Assembly (NCBI GenBank): GCA_027924585.1
Contig: BSBM01002100.1
Span: 534,501 to 598,500 of the forward strand
DNA: 64,000 nt
Direction of reading: 5' to 3'
DNA from: Larix kaempferi
Lineage: Eukaryota > Streptophyta > Pinopsida > Pinales > Pinaceae
The position numbers and the translations under genes are program-made. The notes beneath the pieces are model-generated. The model was given only the letters and a program-made list of their open reading frames with translations, had not been told where the DNA came from and did not search any database. How positions within the stretch are numbered: the stretch's first letter is position 1; every line of letters starts with the position of its first letter. Of this stretch, positions 1-12,035 are shown one piece after another.

Positions 1-366
1 CATGTACCATCGGCCGATCCAGTTCTCTATGCATGGTTGATATGTACACCACTCGATAGAAATGTGCCTTTTTTTTGCCTTTGGGGTTTCACCCGTCCGT
101 GGATCTCTAAAGAGGGAAAATATATGTTGTTTTGAGATTTTCAACTTCTTAACTTCTTCATAGCTAAGTCCATCCTGATATTGTTGCCTCTTTCTTTCTC
201 TGAATGTGGAAATATCTTCCAGTGTACCATCAGACCTACTAAGGGTCTCTATCATTGCATCCAAATTGGATGCAATCATAAGATATCTATAATCAACAAT
301 AGTAATTGAGGCTCGAATTTCTCTGAGCCTCTGAATTTCTCTTTGGATGTCTGAATGTGCATCCAT
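1..366 (-). CDS. Unidentified repeated gene family, copy A (intact, partial)
   Basis: An uninterrupted reading frame of 122 codons runs from the ATG at 366-364 off the left edge of the window. I do not recognise the protein. It starts MDAHSDIQREIQRLREI, has a charged stretch with RERKRQQYQDGLSYEEVKK around residues 56-74 and ends with an aromatic-rich block, HISIEWCTYQPCIENW, around residues 100-115. Diverged relatives of both blocks occur on the plus strand at 4480-4690 and 7541-7990, so this is a repeated family. The start is chosen because all copies with this end intact share it and because a splice acceptor (AG at 375-376) lies just upstream in the same place as in copy C. Unlike the other two copies it has no stop or frameshift, so it is the youngest or is under constraint. 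It may be a transposon-borne gene or a dispersed host gene; the sequence does not decide. Confidence 0.6.
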   Translation of the reverse strand, partial: MDAHSDIQREIQRLREIRASITIVDYRYLMIASNLDAMIETLSRSDGTLEDISTFRERKRQQYQDGLSYEEVKKLKISKQHIFSLFRDPRTGETPKAKKRHISIEWCTYQPCIENWIGRWYM

Positions 367-485
367 GGTCGTCACTGCAATCAAAAAATAAAAATAAAAA
401 TAAATAATTAAAAATGTATACATGTGCTATAATGACATCTCTCAAAAATGAAAAATGTACAAACTTTGTGCAAGAACAAATACAT
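367..485 (-). promoter_or_regulatory. Conserved 5' leader and intron end of copy A
   Basis: Read on the minus strand, this segment matches the DNA just upstream of the start in copies B (4430-4485) and C (7430-7540). It shares the stretch GAGATGTCATTAT (copy B lacks the last base) and, with copy C, a T-rich tract ending in a GATTG(C/T)AG splice acceptor a few bases before the ATG. It is therefore probably a 5' untranslated exon end plus intron. No TATA box is assigned. Confidence 0.45.
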
Positions 486-544
486 TGGAAACATAAATAT
501 CATCTCATGCATACATTACAAACATAAATATCATTTCATATGAC

Positions 545-1100
545 CATTGCAGGCATACATTATGGGTCCTTGTGGGCATAAGGGTGGAGACCATGTAGGC
601 ATAAAGACCATGATGATGTGGCAAATATATGTATTTTTATTGGTGAAGGATGGGCAAGACAAGACAAAAGACAAGGTGATGGGAATTGGCACACCTAATG
701 AGCCAAATGACCCATACTGTGGTCATTTGGAGTCGGTCCTAATACCCTGGACAAGGATGACTTGGAGATAACAAGTCACATGAATAAAGAAGCTTGAAGT
801 TGACACTTGGCAAGGAGATTGGGGGCATCCCTTATGGCATCTGCGGGCATCCAGGAATGAAGTTGATGGACATGCGGGCATGTGGACAAGGTGACATGTG
901 GGCATGTTTGTGGAAGCTCTAGGCATCCTGGAGGCATGCCAAAGACCCCCATGCGGGAAATTGAAGAAGGTCTAGCTGCAGGCATGTTCAAAGGCATAAA
1001 TATGGCCCTTGCGAGCATGAGTTACAAGCTAACATGGGCATGCTGGAAGCAAAAGAAAATGGTGATGATGTGGGTATGAAGACCATGTTTAGGTGGCAAA
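545..1100. repeat. GGCAT-rich degenerate repeat tract
   Basis: The pentamer GGCAT, usually as GGGCAT or AGGCAT, occurs 13 times by my count between 551 and 1041 on the plus strand, with irregular spacing. The phrases around 600-625 and 1055-1098 (AAGACCATG, GATGATGTGG, GTGGCAAA) are shared, suggesting an old internal duplication. Short reading frames here are by-products of the repeats; no protein is supported. Confidence 0.45.
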
Positions 1101-2580
1101 AAAGAAATTCTAAATAAATATATACATATATATATTTATAGTTTATGAGGTGTTTATGGAAATCAAATTAAAATTTGATTTAATATTGACAAGTCGGATT
1201 CCTATTTGATGAGGAAATTATGGAGACAAAATTACAAAATTACAAAATTACAAAGATTATATCTTGTGTCTCTTGTGCAATGTGTTGATGTGTTTACTTG
1301 ATGAATGGCATGTGATTGGTACATAGTTCATGGATGAATATGATATTGAAGTGAGCCACTGTGTCTAACAAGGTGGATGTAAAATTCATTAAGGGATTGA
1401 TAGTAGGGAGGAATTAAGATATGTTAAATAACAAATTTTATAATTTTTAGTTTTGGTATTTCATTTACAAAGATTTCTAGTTTAGGGAAACATCAAAATT
1501 TATATTTTTAATGATGAAATGAGGCAAGGATTTGGATGCTTACCTTTCCAATCCTCTGTGCAAGATGAAATTTCCCTTGCGGAGATTCCAAATCTCCCAC
1601 GTTGAGCTTCTCCAATGCGTTTTTGGCAAGACGAAATCGCTCGAGCGTTCGTGTTTTGAAGAAACAGTGGGTAAAACAGTGTCATGGTGCGTCGACTATT
1701 TTTTTTGTTTATATTAACCCAAATGCGCACTTGTTTTGTATCACTATAACGCGCGTGCGTTTTAGACTCCTATCCTACATGTCAATTGACATGGCAGGGT
1801 CGGAGTCCGCCCATGCCTAGTTTTAAGTAATGCTCGTGCGTTTCTGATTTACACAATTCTTGCGCGTTTTGCGAATGCACGATTACACCAAAAGGGTACC
1901 TCAACTTCGTGCGAGGGCCCTCATCTATGTTCAATAAGATGTTTCTTTTTGTACACATTTGAATTTAAAAAAATCAGATTCAAACATTTTTCAATAATGT
2001 TAATTGATTTTCGGTCAGAGATGCCAATAATAATAATTTTACAGAAATTGTTGTTTTCTTGTGAAATGGTATAGGTTGTGTTTCAACATTAGGAAAGATG
2101 TCTATAATCTGGAATATAACCTAAACAATACTATTCTGACCTTGAATCATATTCTTATTTATGCTCTTGAGCAAGATAGAATTAATGTTAAAATTCAGAA
2201 TTACATTTTATTTCATAGTCAAAATCTACATAATTTTTAGGAGCTACTAAACTGTTTGTTTCATCTAATATAAAATTGCATCATAGATTAAGTTAGATTA
2301 CATCTTCGGATTTTAATTGCATTTTTAGGAATTCAGATCACTAGATTGAGAGACTCTCTTATTAAGAGCAAGCTCATAAGGCAGCAGAGCCTTTGTTCCT
2401 GCAAGAGATAGCTAATTCAAACATTCAAGGAGTTGCTTTATGCAATTTGAGTGGATTATCTCTCCTTCGTTGGTCACTTGACAGAAAATCCGGCCAACAC
2501 ATCCCTAGCTAGAGAACCATCATATTTCTATATGCATCCTACAATAGTTCAGTGATGCTTAGGTAGTCTTGCAATTATGA
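1101..2580. other. No gene recognised
   Basis: AT-rich sequence without a supported coding region. A GC-richer patch at 1600-1930 is CpG-rich and contains TTTTGTATCACTA, which is also found at 5686-5698 in a similar context. The start of the L1 relic may extend slightly into the right end. Confidence 0.4.
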
Positions 2581-2589
2581 TTCCTCTTT

Positions 2590-3360
2590 CCTTATGATTA
2601 TTAGACTTGAACAAATTAGGTTCGTTTGAGATATGTTCATCATGGATAATGTGGTATTAGTTTAGGAAGTCATGAAATATTAGGATAGATAGTTGGGGCT
2701 TAGGGAATTGGTTATTAAACTCAACTTTGAAAAAGATTATGATGAGTAGAGTGGCCCTTTATTCTGGATTCACAATGAAGGCCCTAAGGTTTGGAAAATT
2801 TTATGTGCACATGGTGAAAAATCTATTCTCATAAGGGCCTATATATCAATTAATCAATCCAAATCTAAGGAAATCATGATTGTTTCAATTAATTTGGAAA
2901 GGGTTCTCCTTGGTTGTGGACCTTTATGTGCATGTGGCGGAAGCTCTTGGCTATCTCCTTCATCATCGAACTTTATGAGGGTTGACCAAATGTATCCCTC
3001 TCCCTATCCCCAATGTCACTCAAATGGTTAATGAGAATTATATCAATGACTACTTCCTTGTCATATTTTAAGAACAAGAGGTGCTCTCGCCATGGACTAC
3101 ATTCAAATATTCAATGGGGCCTCTTGGTACAAACTCCAATGGATAATATTCAATGCTACAACTTGGCCCAAGATGATATCCCCAATAAACTCATAATGTA
3201 GGTTTGGCCTTCGATAAAATACAAGAAAATTTTCAAGTTTATGTGCATCCCCTTTGCCTTCCAAACCTCTCCTAGGGTTTTATGGGAGATTGTGTTGCAA
3301 TACATATTGAATAAGGTTAACAAGTGGATTATTCATCCTCTGCCACTTACAACCCTATTT
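2590..3360 (+). pseudogene. Decayed L1-type LINE ORF2, reverse transcriptase portion
   Basis: Conceptual translation with frame changes matches plant L1-type reverse transcriptase. DNVVLV then a stop then EVM and LVIKLNFEKDYD around 2644-2745 correspond to the first catalytic block, normally KLDFxKAYD. VAEALGYLL around 2934-2960 lies in the block following the QGCPL motif. IPFAFQTSPRVLW around 3247-3285 matches the conserved segment downstream of the catalytic core. Many stops and several frameshifts are present, including TAG where Gln is expected. Both LINE ends and the endonuclease are missing or unrecognisable, so this is an old fragment. Strand and family are well supported; exact limits are not. 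Confidence 0.8.
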
Positions 3361-4321
3361 TAGTTTTTTTTTTAAATTATATTTGCCACCATTTGTATAC
3401 TATTCTTATTATTGGATTCCCCCTATTGTATGGTATCAACAACTGGAGACATTATCGGCGGATTTTTTCTAGGCAAGTTTGTAAGGAATAAATATTTTTT
3501 ACTACGTAAACCACGAGCTTTGTTTAAAGATTCACGAGCCTTCAAAATGATCAGGTATCTTAGGAAAAAATAATCCCTTTGTTCCAAATGGGTTATCCAC
3601 ACAATGAAAGCGCATGGCAATTGGAAATTTGTCCTACACAATTGCATCCCAAGAAGGACACCTCTAGGGAAAATATCCAAATATTGGGCCAAAAAAGTCA
3701 TCGAGAGGTCCCCATTCATTGTGAAGAGTAATTTTCATGGTCAATGTCCTTTAGATATGGGTGGCTCAAACTGCAACCCTTAGCTGAGGATACTCTTCCT
3801 CAAGGCCCCAAACCTCTAATTTAATCCCTTATCCTACTATTTAACCATTTTTTAATCAAGTGTGCATGTCTTATTATACATGGTTGGATTCATAACAAAT
3901 TTACCTTATAGTTTGGTGCATCATGGTGAAAATTCCTAGATGGAATCCTTGAACCATTCATTAGGTGAGAATACCCTTCCTTAATGCACTAAACCATAGA
4001 ATTAAACTATTAGTATAGTCTTTAGTTAACTATTCCATTTGGATGAGTTGCCTCATTGTCCTAATAAAACATCATTTCCCATACCCCTTAAATATGGGTA
4101 CTTTATGGCAATACCATTTTCATTTCCACTTACAATAATCTCTTTACCATATGATCCTTTCTCTATGCACTAATCCCTAGAATTATACCCTTATGTTTCC
4201 CTTGGGCCAAATATTCCATTGAGAGGATTCATTTTTATGTCCAGGCATGCATTCGTGACCAATTTCCATTCCTTGGCATGCAAAACCATGTAATTATTCC
4301 ATTATGTCACCCTCAGTCTAA
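3361..4321. other. No gene recognised
   Basis: AT-rich sequence. Weak coding-like stretches on both strands (3420-3720) may be the eroded 3' part of the LINE relic, but I could not match them to a known LINE segment. Nothing else is seen. Confidence 0.35.
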
Positions 4322-5460
4322 CATGGAAAAAAATTAATACATGCCTTTAACATAAATATAACATGGCAAGATTTTATGTTGATTCTCTACTGTAATTGTT
4401 CAATTCTAAAATTGAAATTTTAAATACTCATGTCATTATTTGTTACACTAGTTTTACATATTTCATTTTTAAGAGATGTCATTAAAAAATTAAATATCAC
4501 AAAAGAACACATCCTTGCATTGTTTAGAGATTCCCAAAACAAGGAAATTCCAGGCACAAACAAAGCCCACATTTCTATTGAGTGGTACACCTATCCACCA
4601 TTCCAAGACAATTGGATGGACTGGTGGTACATGGGATTTAATATTCCACCCCACAACAACATGGAACTTCCTTTATATTTCCTTTGAAAGATGTATGTTG
4701 AGTTCGTGTTAGGAAAACATGTAAACTATTTTGATATATTGGAGTTCCATGGAATTAGTTTTGGGATGCCTAAAAACCATCCCCAATCCATCCAACTTGC
4801 ATGTAGTTACCTAGGACAAAAGTCTCGCATGCACATTAGATGATATCATAGACAAAAGAGACATTTATGAGTCTAACATAGGTGATTGTCCGTCATAGCA
4901 CCATTATTGATCATATGAACCAGGCAGGGATATCTCTCTCTGGTCATGTAAAGCCATCACCTACCAATGGTGCAAATCCATCTAGTAGTAGGGGTAGATT
5001 GACACATCATGAGACCACCATTGAGGCTCAGGAGTGCATTGTATGTGGTTGTGCCTGCTATGGTTGTGCACCAACAAATTTTATCTTTACTGGGATGTTT
5101 AGGAAGGTAAGCGTATGGTTAATAATAATCTTGTCCAAGCTATTTTTTCCTTATTGTACATATTTAAAAAATTTAAACTTGCAGATGCTAGATACCTCTA
5201 CATATGAGCAAACACTTCCCACTAGTGATTCCCCCTAGTGGAGAGACCAATGTTGCAATATACAGGGGTTTTGGGTGTGCTAGGTGTTTTCATATATTCA
5301 ATGGCAACAACTCATATAGAGGTAACTATTTCAACATGTCGGTTTGTCAATGCATGTTATTTCATTAATACATGTTAGATCATTAATGCTAGATTATCTA
5401 ATATTTACAATTTTTAAACTTGTAGCCACTAGATCCTCAACATCCTAGGAAACACATTGA
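4322..5460 (+). pseudogene. Unidentified repeated gene family, copy B (deleted and decayed)
   Basis: This copy repeats the layout of copy C (7375-10165). It starts with the same leader (AAGAGATGTCATT around 4470), then jumps directly to the middle of the protein, so the first 70 or so codons are missing by internal deletion. KEHILALFRD and HISIEWYTYPPFQDNWMD (about 4500-4625) match copy A and copy C. Downstream, a Cys-rich stretch CIVCGCACYGCAP (about 5035-5075) is followed by a splice donor GTAAG after FRK (about 5106) and an acceptor CAG before ATGCTAGAT (about 5185), exactly as in copy C. Stops are scattered through the middle. Function unknown. Confidence 0.6.
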
Positions 5461-6069
5461 TTCTATCTAGTGATCACCCATATGTCATTGGGTGAATGCA
5501 TGAATATGGGGGACCGTTTAGATGCAAGCCATGTTTTACAAAGCGAGCATCTATTATAGAATTTAAAAACAAGTACGCAGTTTTTAATGCTAGGAAAGGA
5601 GATGGCTGAGTCAGCCACTTGGGATGCCACGTAGGATAGGAGAACAAAACACGTGCACATTTTAGTTCTCCAAAATGCATGCACATTTTGTATCACTAGA
5701 GTGCATGCGCATTTTCTAAGCCCCAATTTATTCCCAAAAAATCGGCCTGCGGCCCCATTCTCATCATTTTGTTGAAATTTATTATGACCAACAACCAGAG
5801 AAAAAATGTGGGTGTGATTTCATTTCCTGCAAGCATCCTCAACGATTTTCATCTCCCCCATAGGTAATTCTTATGCCCATTTTTTTTTAATTCATTTTTT
5901 ATGCCCAAAAAACAATAAAAAACACACCCTACAATGAACCCTAAATTCCCACAAAATAACTAAACAAAATTCCCAACCATCAAAATAATTCCACATTCAA
6001 AGAAAAAATGTTTATTTGAACCAAAAAAACAATTTTGTGCTAGAAAATATAGTTCTCATGTGTGTCAAA
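5461..6069. other. No gene recognised
   Basis: Non-coding, including a patch at 5625-5740 with GCATGC-rich sequence and a stretch resembling 1722-1770. Nothing else is supported. Confidence 0.35.
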
Positions 6070-6600
6070 AATGGCCCTATGATGAAAAACAATGCAACAC
6101 TCATCCAATTTGGAAAGGTTGGTTTAAACTTTTGAATTGGATCCAACTTCCTTTTCATGGAAGATTGTGTGGAGCTTATGATGCATTGGTAGAGACAATT
6201 TGTAAACCATTGGACCTATATATTTAAGGATAATATAGGGTTCATAAAATTTAGGGGATAACTTCTACTAGCTCTTCTCCTTGAGAGATGTCTTCTTATG
6301 GGGTTGGACATGCAAGAACACTTGATACCCTTATTCAAAATGGTGTGTTTAGCTATGTTTTTTTTCCAATTGGTTCATGCTTACATAAATCCATCTATTT
6401 GGGGTTGATATATTGTGGTAAGTTTGTGACTAGATACCTTTAAGCCAAAACAAATCTTGCAAAAAATTACTAGTGAGTTGAGGTCAAGATTGATAGCAAT
6501 TGATTTAGAAATGGCATGGAGTTTAAAAATATTGTCCATGAAGACTTGTGTTATTATGGAGGCCTTGCATCTAAAAGGTCCATAGAGTTTCAAACTTTAT
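6070..6600 (-). pseudogene. Chromovirus (Ty3/gypsy) integrase relic
   Basis: The minus-strand translation recovers the C-terminal half of a plant chromovirus integrase. Near 6570-6400 it reads TQVFMDNIFKLHAISKSI and YQPQIDGFM, matching the region between the second catalytic Asp and the HPQTDG motif. Near 6270-6150 it reads KLSPKFYEPYIILKYIGP and YKLSLPMHHKLHTIFH, matching the GPY/F module. Near 6145-6080 a LDE-type stretch that normally precedes the chromodomain follows. Frames change at least twice and stops are present. No LTR, RT or other part of the element is visible nearby, so it is an isolated old fragment on the strand opposite to its neighbours. Confidence 0.72.
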
Positions 6601-7374
6601 TTTACTGAAAAAATATGCAACTTCCCATAGTTTGATGTGGGGTATTAGGGAATATTTTCCCATATCAGGGTTTTTCTTTATGCAAATTGAACTACATGTA
6701 GCTTTCGCAATATGTACTAGACCTTATTAGTCTTTTCCATACTAAAAACATAACAAAATTTGGTGTGCTAGAACATTAAAAACTCTCATTGCCCCAACTT
6801 TTCTTTGCACTAAGATATCCAATTTTATAGTTGCACCAAGTTCCATTTTTAGTATTACATGAAATCTTATTGGTAATAGACCACCTATGGTTAAGCCAAG
6901 TATTAGGTGAATAGTAAAAAATATGCAATGTGTTTTAACACCAACATGTAACTAAGAGGGACCACATAGAAGCCACACTAACTAAAAAAGTATACTTGGT
7001 TAAATCAACAATCCCTTACATCAAGTGGTGGTACCTCAACCAAAATAACAAGACCAAAGAAAAATGAGTAGCCAAGGTGGTGTGGGACCACTTTCAATGA
7101 GACAATAATAATCTTGATATTGTATTTTATAATGTAACTTAATTGTAGAACACATGCATTTTATCTCTTCCAAGCTTACCTTCTTCACCATGTATCAATG
7201 CGATTAACTCAAAAACTTTTTCCACAAAGATAAAAGCATATAAAGACCTTCTAGGTTAGAGTCACAAGGCTTAGTTTGCAATAATGATAACAATTATTCA
7301 TATTTGAGAAAGATCTTAGTGTGTAGGCATGCATGTTCATGACCAATTTAACAAAAAAATAACATGAAAAATTT
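6601..7374. other. No gene recognised
   Basis: AT-rich non-coding sequence. The right end (7323-7374) resembles the left flank of copy B around 4244-4375 and so belongs to the repeated family unit. Confidence 0.35.
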
Positions 7375-10165
7375 TATGTTGATTCTCTAGTGTAATTGTT
7401 CAATTTTAAATTTTAAATTATAAATACTCTTGTCTTTATTTGTTACACTAGTTGTGCATTTTTTCATTTCTAAGAGATGTCATTATACCATGTATATTTT
7501 TCTATTGTTTTTTTATGTATTTATGATTGTAGTGGCTAGCATGGATCCAGATTCAGATATTCTAAGAGAGATTACAAGACTTAGAGAGATTGGGGAACAT
7601 GGAGGGGTGGAGACCAGCGCCACCACTCTCTTGTTGAGTCCCTATATAGAATTATAAACGTCATTATGCAATCAAATGGTTCCCTATACAACATTGCATC
7701 GTATAGAGAACAAAAAAGGAAACAATATGCGAATGGATTGAGCTACAATGAAATAAAAAGAAATAGAGATCAACAAAGACTGTATCTTTTCCTTTCCTAG
7801 AGTACCCCAAACAGGGCAAATTCCAAGCACAAACAGAGCCCACATCTCCATTGAGTGGTGCATATATCCACCATTCCAAGAGAATTGGATGGATCGATGG
7901 TATATGGTTTTTGATGTGCCACATCATAACAATAGAGAAATTCCCTTATATTTCCTTAGAAATATGTATGCCGAGTTCATGATGCAAAAACATGCCAATT
8001 ATTTTGACATGTTGGAGTTCTGAGGCATTGTTCATGGGATGCCTCAGAACCATCCCAATGTTAGGCATTGAGATGCCAATATTCAAATACCTCCACCTTG
8101 TACGCAGTTTCCTAGGATAGATGTCCCACCTGCACATGATATGATAGCATAGAGACAAGAGGCATTTTTTAGTGTAGCACGGGCAGATTTCCATCATAGA
8201 ACCATCATTGATCATATGGGCCAGGTAGGGCAATATATTCCTATTGGTGTACAACCATAACCTCCTTAAGGTGCAAGACCATATAGTAGTGGGGGTGGAT
8301 CAACACAATAGGAGACTACCACTGAGCCTCACACATACACAACATGTGGTCATGCTTGCTATGGTCATGCACCATCAGATATTGAATTTTCCAGGTTATT
8401 TAGGAAAGTAAGTATATGGTTAATAAAAATATTGTCCAAACTATTTTTTCCAAATTGTACACATACATAGATTGCTGATTTTTAAAAATTTTAAACTTAC
8501 AGATGCTAGATCACATTACAGCAGGGAAAATCATTGGCACGTGTGGTGGAGAGAACAGTGTACTAGAATCTATAGGTGGTATCGGTGTGCCAGGTGTTGT
8601 CGTATCTTTGGCGGAAACAACTCACATAAAGGTAACTACTTCAACGTGTCACTTTGTTAATACATGTTATTTCATTAATACATGTTATATCATTAATGAT
8701 AGGTGATCTAATATTTACAATGTGTTTCCGCTAGATCCTCAACATCCTTAGAAAAATATTGATTATAGTGATATCCCGGATGTCAACCTTACTATGTTTT
8801 TGAGTGAGGTAAGTATATGCTTTTAAAAGTAATCATAATCAAGTCACTTGTTTTTCCTTACTATACATGTGTATAGCTTGCTAGTTACACTTACAATTTT
8901 TAAACTTGTAGATGTTAGATGTATCTACAGAGGGGAAAGGCCTTAGCACCAGTTAATCCCCCCCTTGGTGGACAAGACATTCACACTGAGGTAATGATTT
9001 TGAATGTAAATGTTAGTTTGTTAATACATGTTAGTTCATTGGTTCATGCATGTCTAACTATGTCAACACTTGGTGACTTTTTAAACTTGTAGATGATGGA
9101 TACATTTGTAGATGGGTAAGAATTTGGAACCAGTGAAGTCCCACTTGGTGGAGAGACAACTCACAATGAGGTAACTATTTGAACATGTTATTTATTTAAT
9201 ACATGTTATTTCATTGATTCACATGTGTGTGTCTAACTACAACAACACTCTTTGACTGTAGGAAACAATCAAAATACAAGAACCACCAATTTTATTTGCC
9301 TCTCTCCGCAGTCCAAATGTTGCCAATGGTCATGTCTTTATCATATGTCCCTCTTCTAAAAATAGAGTAGGTTACCATGATCATGGACCTACTAATTTCA
9401 CGATAATGCTTAGCCTTTGATGATAGTTGTTGTTTAACTTTCAATTCACTGCACAAGTTGTTTTTCTTAATGTTTATTTCACATGTTTACAACATCATGC
9501 TAGAGAGTCCTCCATGCCAGACCACAACAAGTTCATTGATGCAACAATTCATGTTTCATCTGTGCTGGGAATAAGTCATTTAGAGGTATCTATTTCAATA
9601 TGTGTACATAGTTTATTCGTGTTAGATTGTTTATTCGTGCATGTCTAACTATTTTAGCATTTGTTGACTATAGGCATTAGCAGGAGCAGTTCCTGTCCCT
9701 TCTAGTCCAGTCACGGATGTGACGAAGAGTGATGTTCAACCTATGGCTCTACTTGAGACACGAGAAACTTAGTCTCTTGTTCCAGAATCTATTTTTTTGG
9801 TGAGACATGTTCATTAATTACAAAGTGTAAGCTTAATATTTTTACATGCACATGTTGATACTTGTTTCAAATTAATTGAGATAGGATCCTTTATTTGTAG
9901 AGCAAATTTTTAGAGAGTGATTTAGAGAAGAGGAGGACACCACATGCATCAATAAATTGGATGGATTCAATGAGTGTTTTTTTATAAGTAATTGAGTCGT
10001 AATTTAACTTTTTAAGTTTGTTAGTGCTAATTTATTACTACAACTAGCTGACCAAGAAATTTTATCTTTGATTTGCAGATTCTAGAGATGCACAACGGTC
10101 CTAGAGAGATCCATTATGCATCAAATTATGGAAAAAACGAGAGGAAGATTGAGTTTTGATGTGTA
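7375..10165 (+). pseudogene. Unidentified multi-exon gene family, copy C
   Basis: This is the longest copy of the family also found at 1-366 and 4322-5460. The ATG at 7541 follows a T-rich intron ending in GTAG. The product begins MDPDSDILREITRLREI, then after a frameshift REQKRKQYANGLSYNEIK and HISIEWCIYPPFQENWMD (about 7700-7890). A Cys/His stretch CGHACYGHAP lies near 8345-8375. From 8400 on, short exons alternate with introns that have GT...AG ends: an exon from 8503, one beginning near 8750, ATG-led exons near 8914 and 9093, others near 9260, 9500 and 9675, and a last exon from about 10080 to a TGA near 10160. Stops (several explained by C-to-T) and frameshifts show it is dead. No known domain is recognised; a transposon-borne gene is possible. 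Confidence 0.6.
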
Positions 10166-12035
10166 GTCTAGGACATATGTACTTTGAGATACATGTACAT
10201 CATTGTACTTTTTGATCCATGTACATTGACAAGCCATTTAAGGTCCATCTACTTTGCCATAACTTGGAGTATTTTATTATAACTTGCATGATATAATTTA
10301 TTTCATATATTCTCTTGACATCTTCAGAAAAGTCTTCAGTGTGATCATACATGTGTGGCCAATTTTCTATATGTAATGTTTCCATTGTTTGATAGCTTGT
10401 ATGATCGCATGGAGATCACAGTTATAACGTTGATTAATTTTCTTAATGTCATATGAAGGAATGAAAATACTAATATGCAATAGGATTTTGTGCTATAGCA
10501 AACAAATATGAGTTCATATATGAGGCATTGGTATATAATTGTTGTTGCACTAAATACTATTGGAATGTTAGATCATTTTAACAAGTTTTTGAAAGAGAGC
10601 ATGAAGTGGGTATGCAACATGAGAGAAGTACAAGATAAATTATTTGTATAATTTGTTCATGCCAATAAATATTCATAACTATGTGGGGTTTTCCCATAAA
10701 TCCACATAAGTCTACTTTAATAGAAGTTGTCCCACCTTAATAAATCTTAGTAAATCAACTTTAAGAAGTTGACCCACCCTAATGTTCTACCTCTATACAA
10801 TGATAACTTGTGAAGAATAAATGTTGTTAAAAATGTAAGTAGGGCATATCATAGTATTGGAAATTTTAAAACAAGTGACATATCAATGGCAATCTCAATC
10901 CATATAGATAGTTCGTAAATTTCGGAGATAATAAAAATATAAATTAATAGCATTTTCTACCATACATTTTCTGATCTATGGTACATGGCCTTTCTACACC
11001 TTATTAACATCATGTAGCACAAAGTCACCAACTCAACCTCTAGGTAATTCCTTTTTAACTTTATCTAAATTTGCATGAACATTTATGATTGTACCAATAA
11101 GTGCAATTTGTGCCTTTTTATATCCAACTTCCCCTACTTGTGCAAACGCCACCTTGGAGACAATAGCCTTTCTTCTAAAGGTGTCAAGCTTGATACAGAT
11201 TCTAGTTTATTATTACGTTTAATTTGTGAAGGTGCTACAAAGGCATGCATTTTTTATTGCATAGCACTTTTTTGCAATTTGTGCAAATTTACTCATTGAC
11301 ATGGATGACTTTTGATTGATTGCCAATTATTAAATATGTGAAAGACAATATTATGCTACTGTCAATCGCGTGCATGTCTTTTTGGAATTTCATTCATTCA
11401 CAAATAGCACATGCATGAGTTGGTGTGTCTTTAATTGACTCCAAATATGCTTTAATTGCTTTTGCATTATTCTTTTTTCTTTATATGCAAAGGATTCTTG
11501 TTTTTTGTATTTATTGTTTTAGATGATGTAATCTTGTAAATGTCTTTTTGGAAATTTTGAAGGGACTAGTTTCCAGTGCTTTCTGGGGTACTGGTTAAAA
11601 TGGTTGCAATTGCATTTTTTTTCTTTTGTCATTTTTTTCTGTATTCTTTGAACAAAACTCTTTTTTATTGAGAATATTATATCTCTATTTGTATAGCTTC
11701 GTTGATCAGTAGGCAGTTGAGAAATATTTTTTTTGGTGATGTTATTGGCTTGTAGCTTATGTTCAGTGTTTTATCTACAAAGATCTATATGAGTTTGAAT
11801 ATAAGTATTTGTTCTTCAAAAAACGTAGTTGAAGCAATTTCTCTAGATTCCATTGGAAGCAATGGATGAGAATGTGCGTGTGAAGAACTCAAAAGACAAT
11901 GCATAACATATAGTAGCTTTGAGGAATCATATCTTTGATGGAATCTATCGGCAATTGTTTGTGATTCAATACTCCAAATGTGTATGTTAACATTGAGTTA
12001 TTCACATAAATATCGGATTGAAAATTTTCCTCCTT
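10166..12035. other. No gene recognised
   Basis: AT-rich sequence. The first 100 bases probably are the 3' untranslated end of copy C. Short open stretches are not conserved with anything I recognise. Confidence 0.4.

Noticed and set aside
4430-7657. Copies B and C as paired LTRs or a recent tandem duplication
   Set aside because: Similarity is restricted to leader and exons, copy B lacks the first coding segment, and an unrelated integrase relic lies between.
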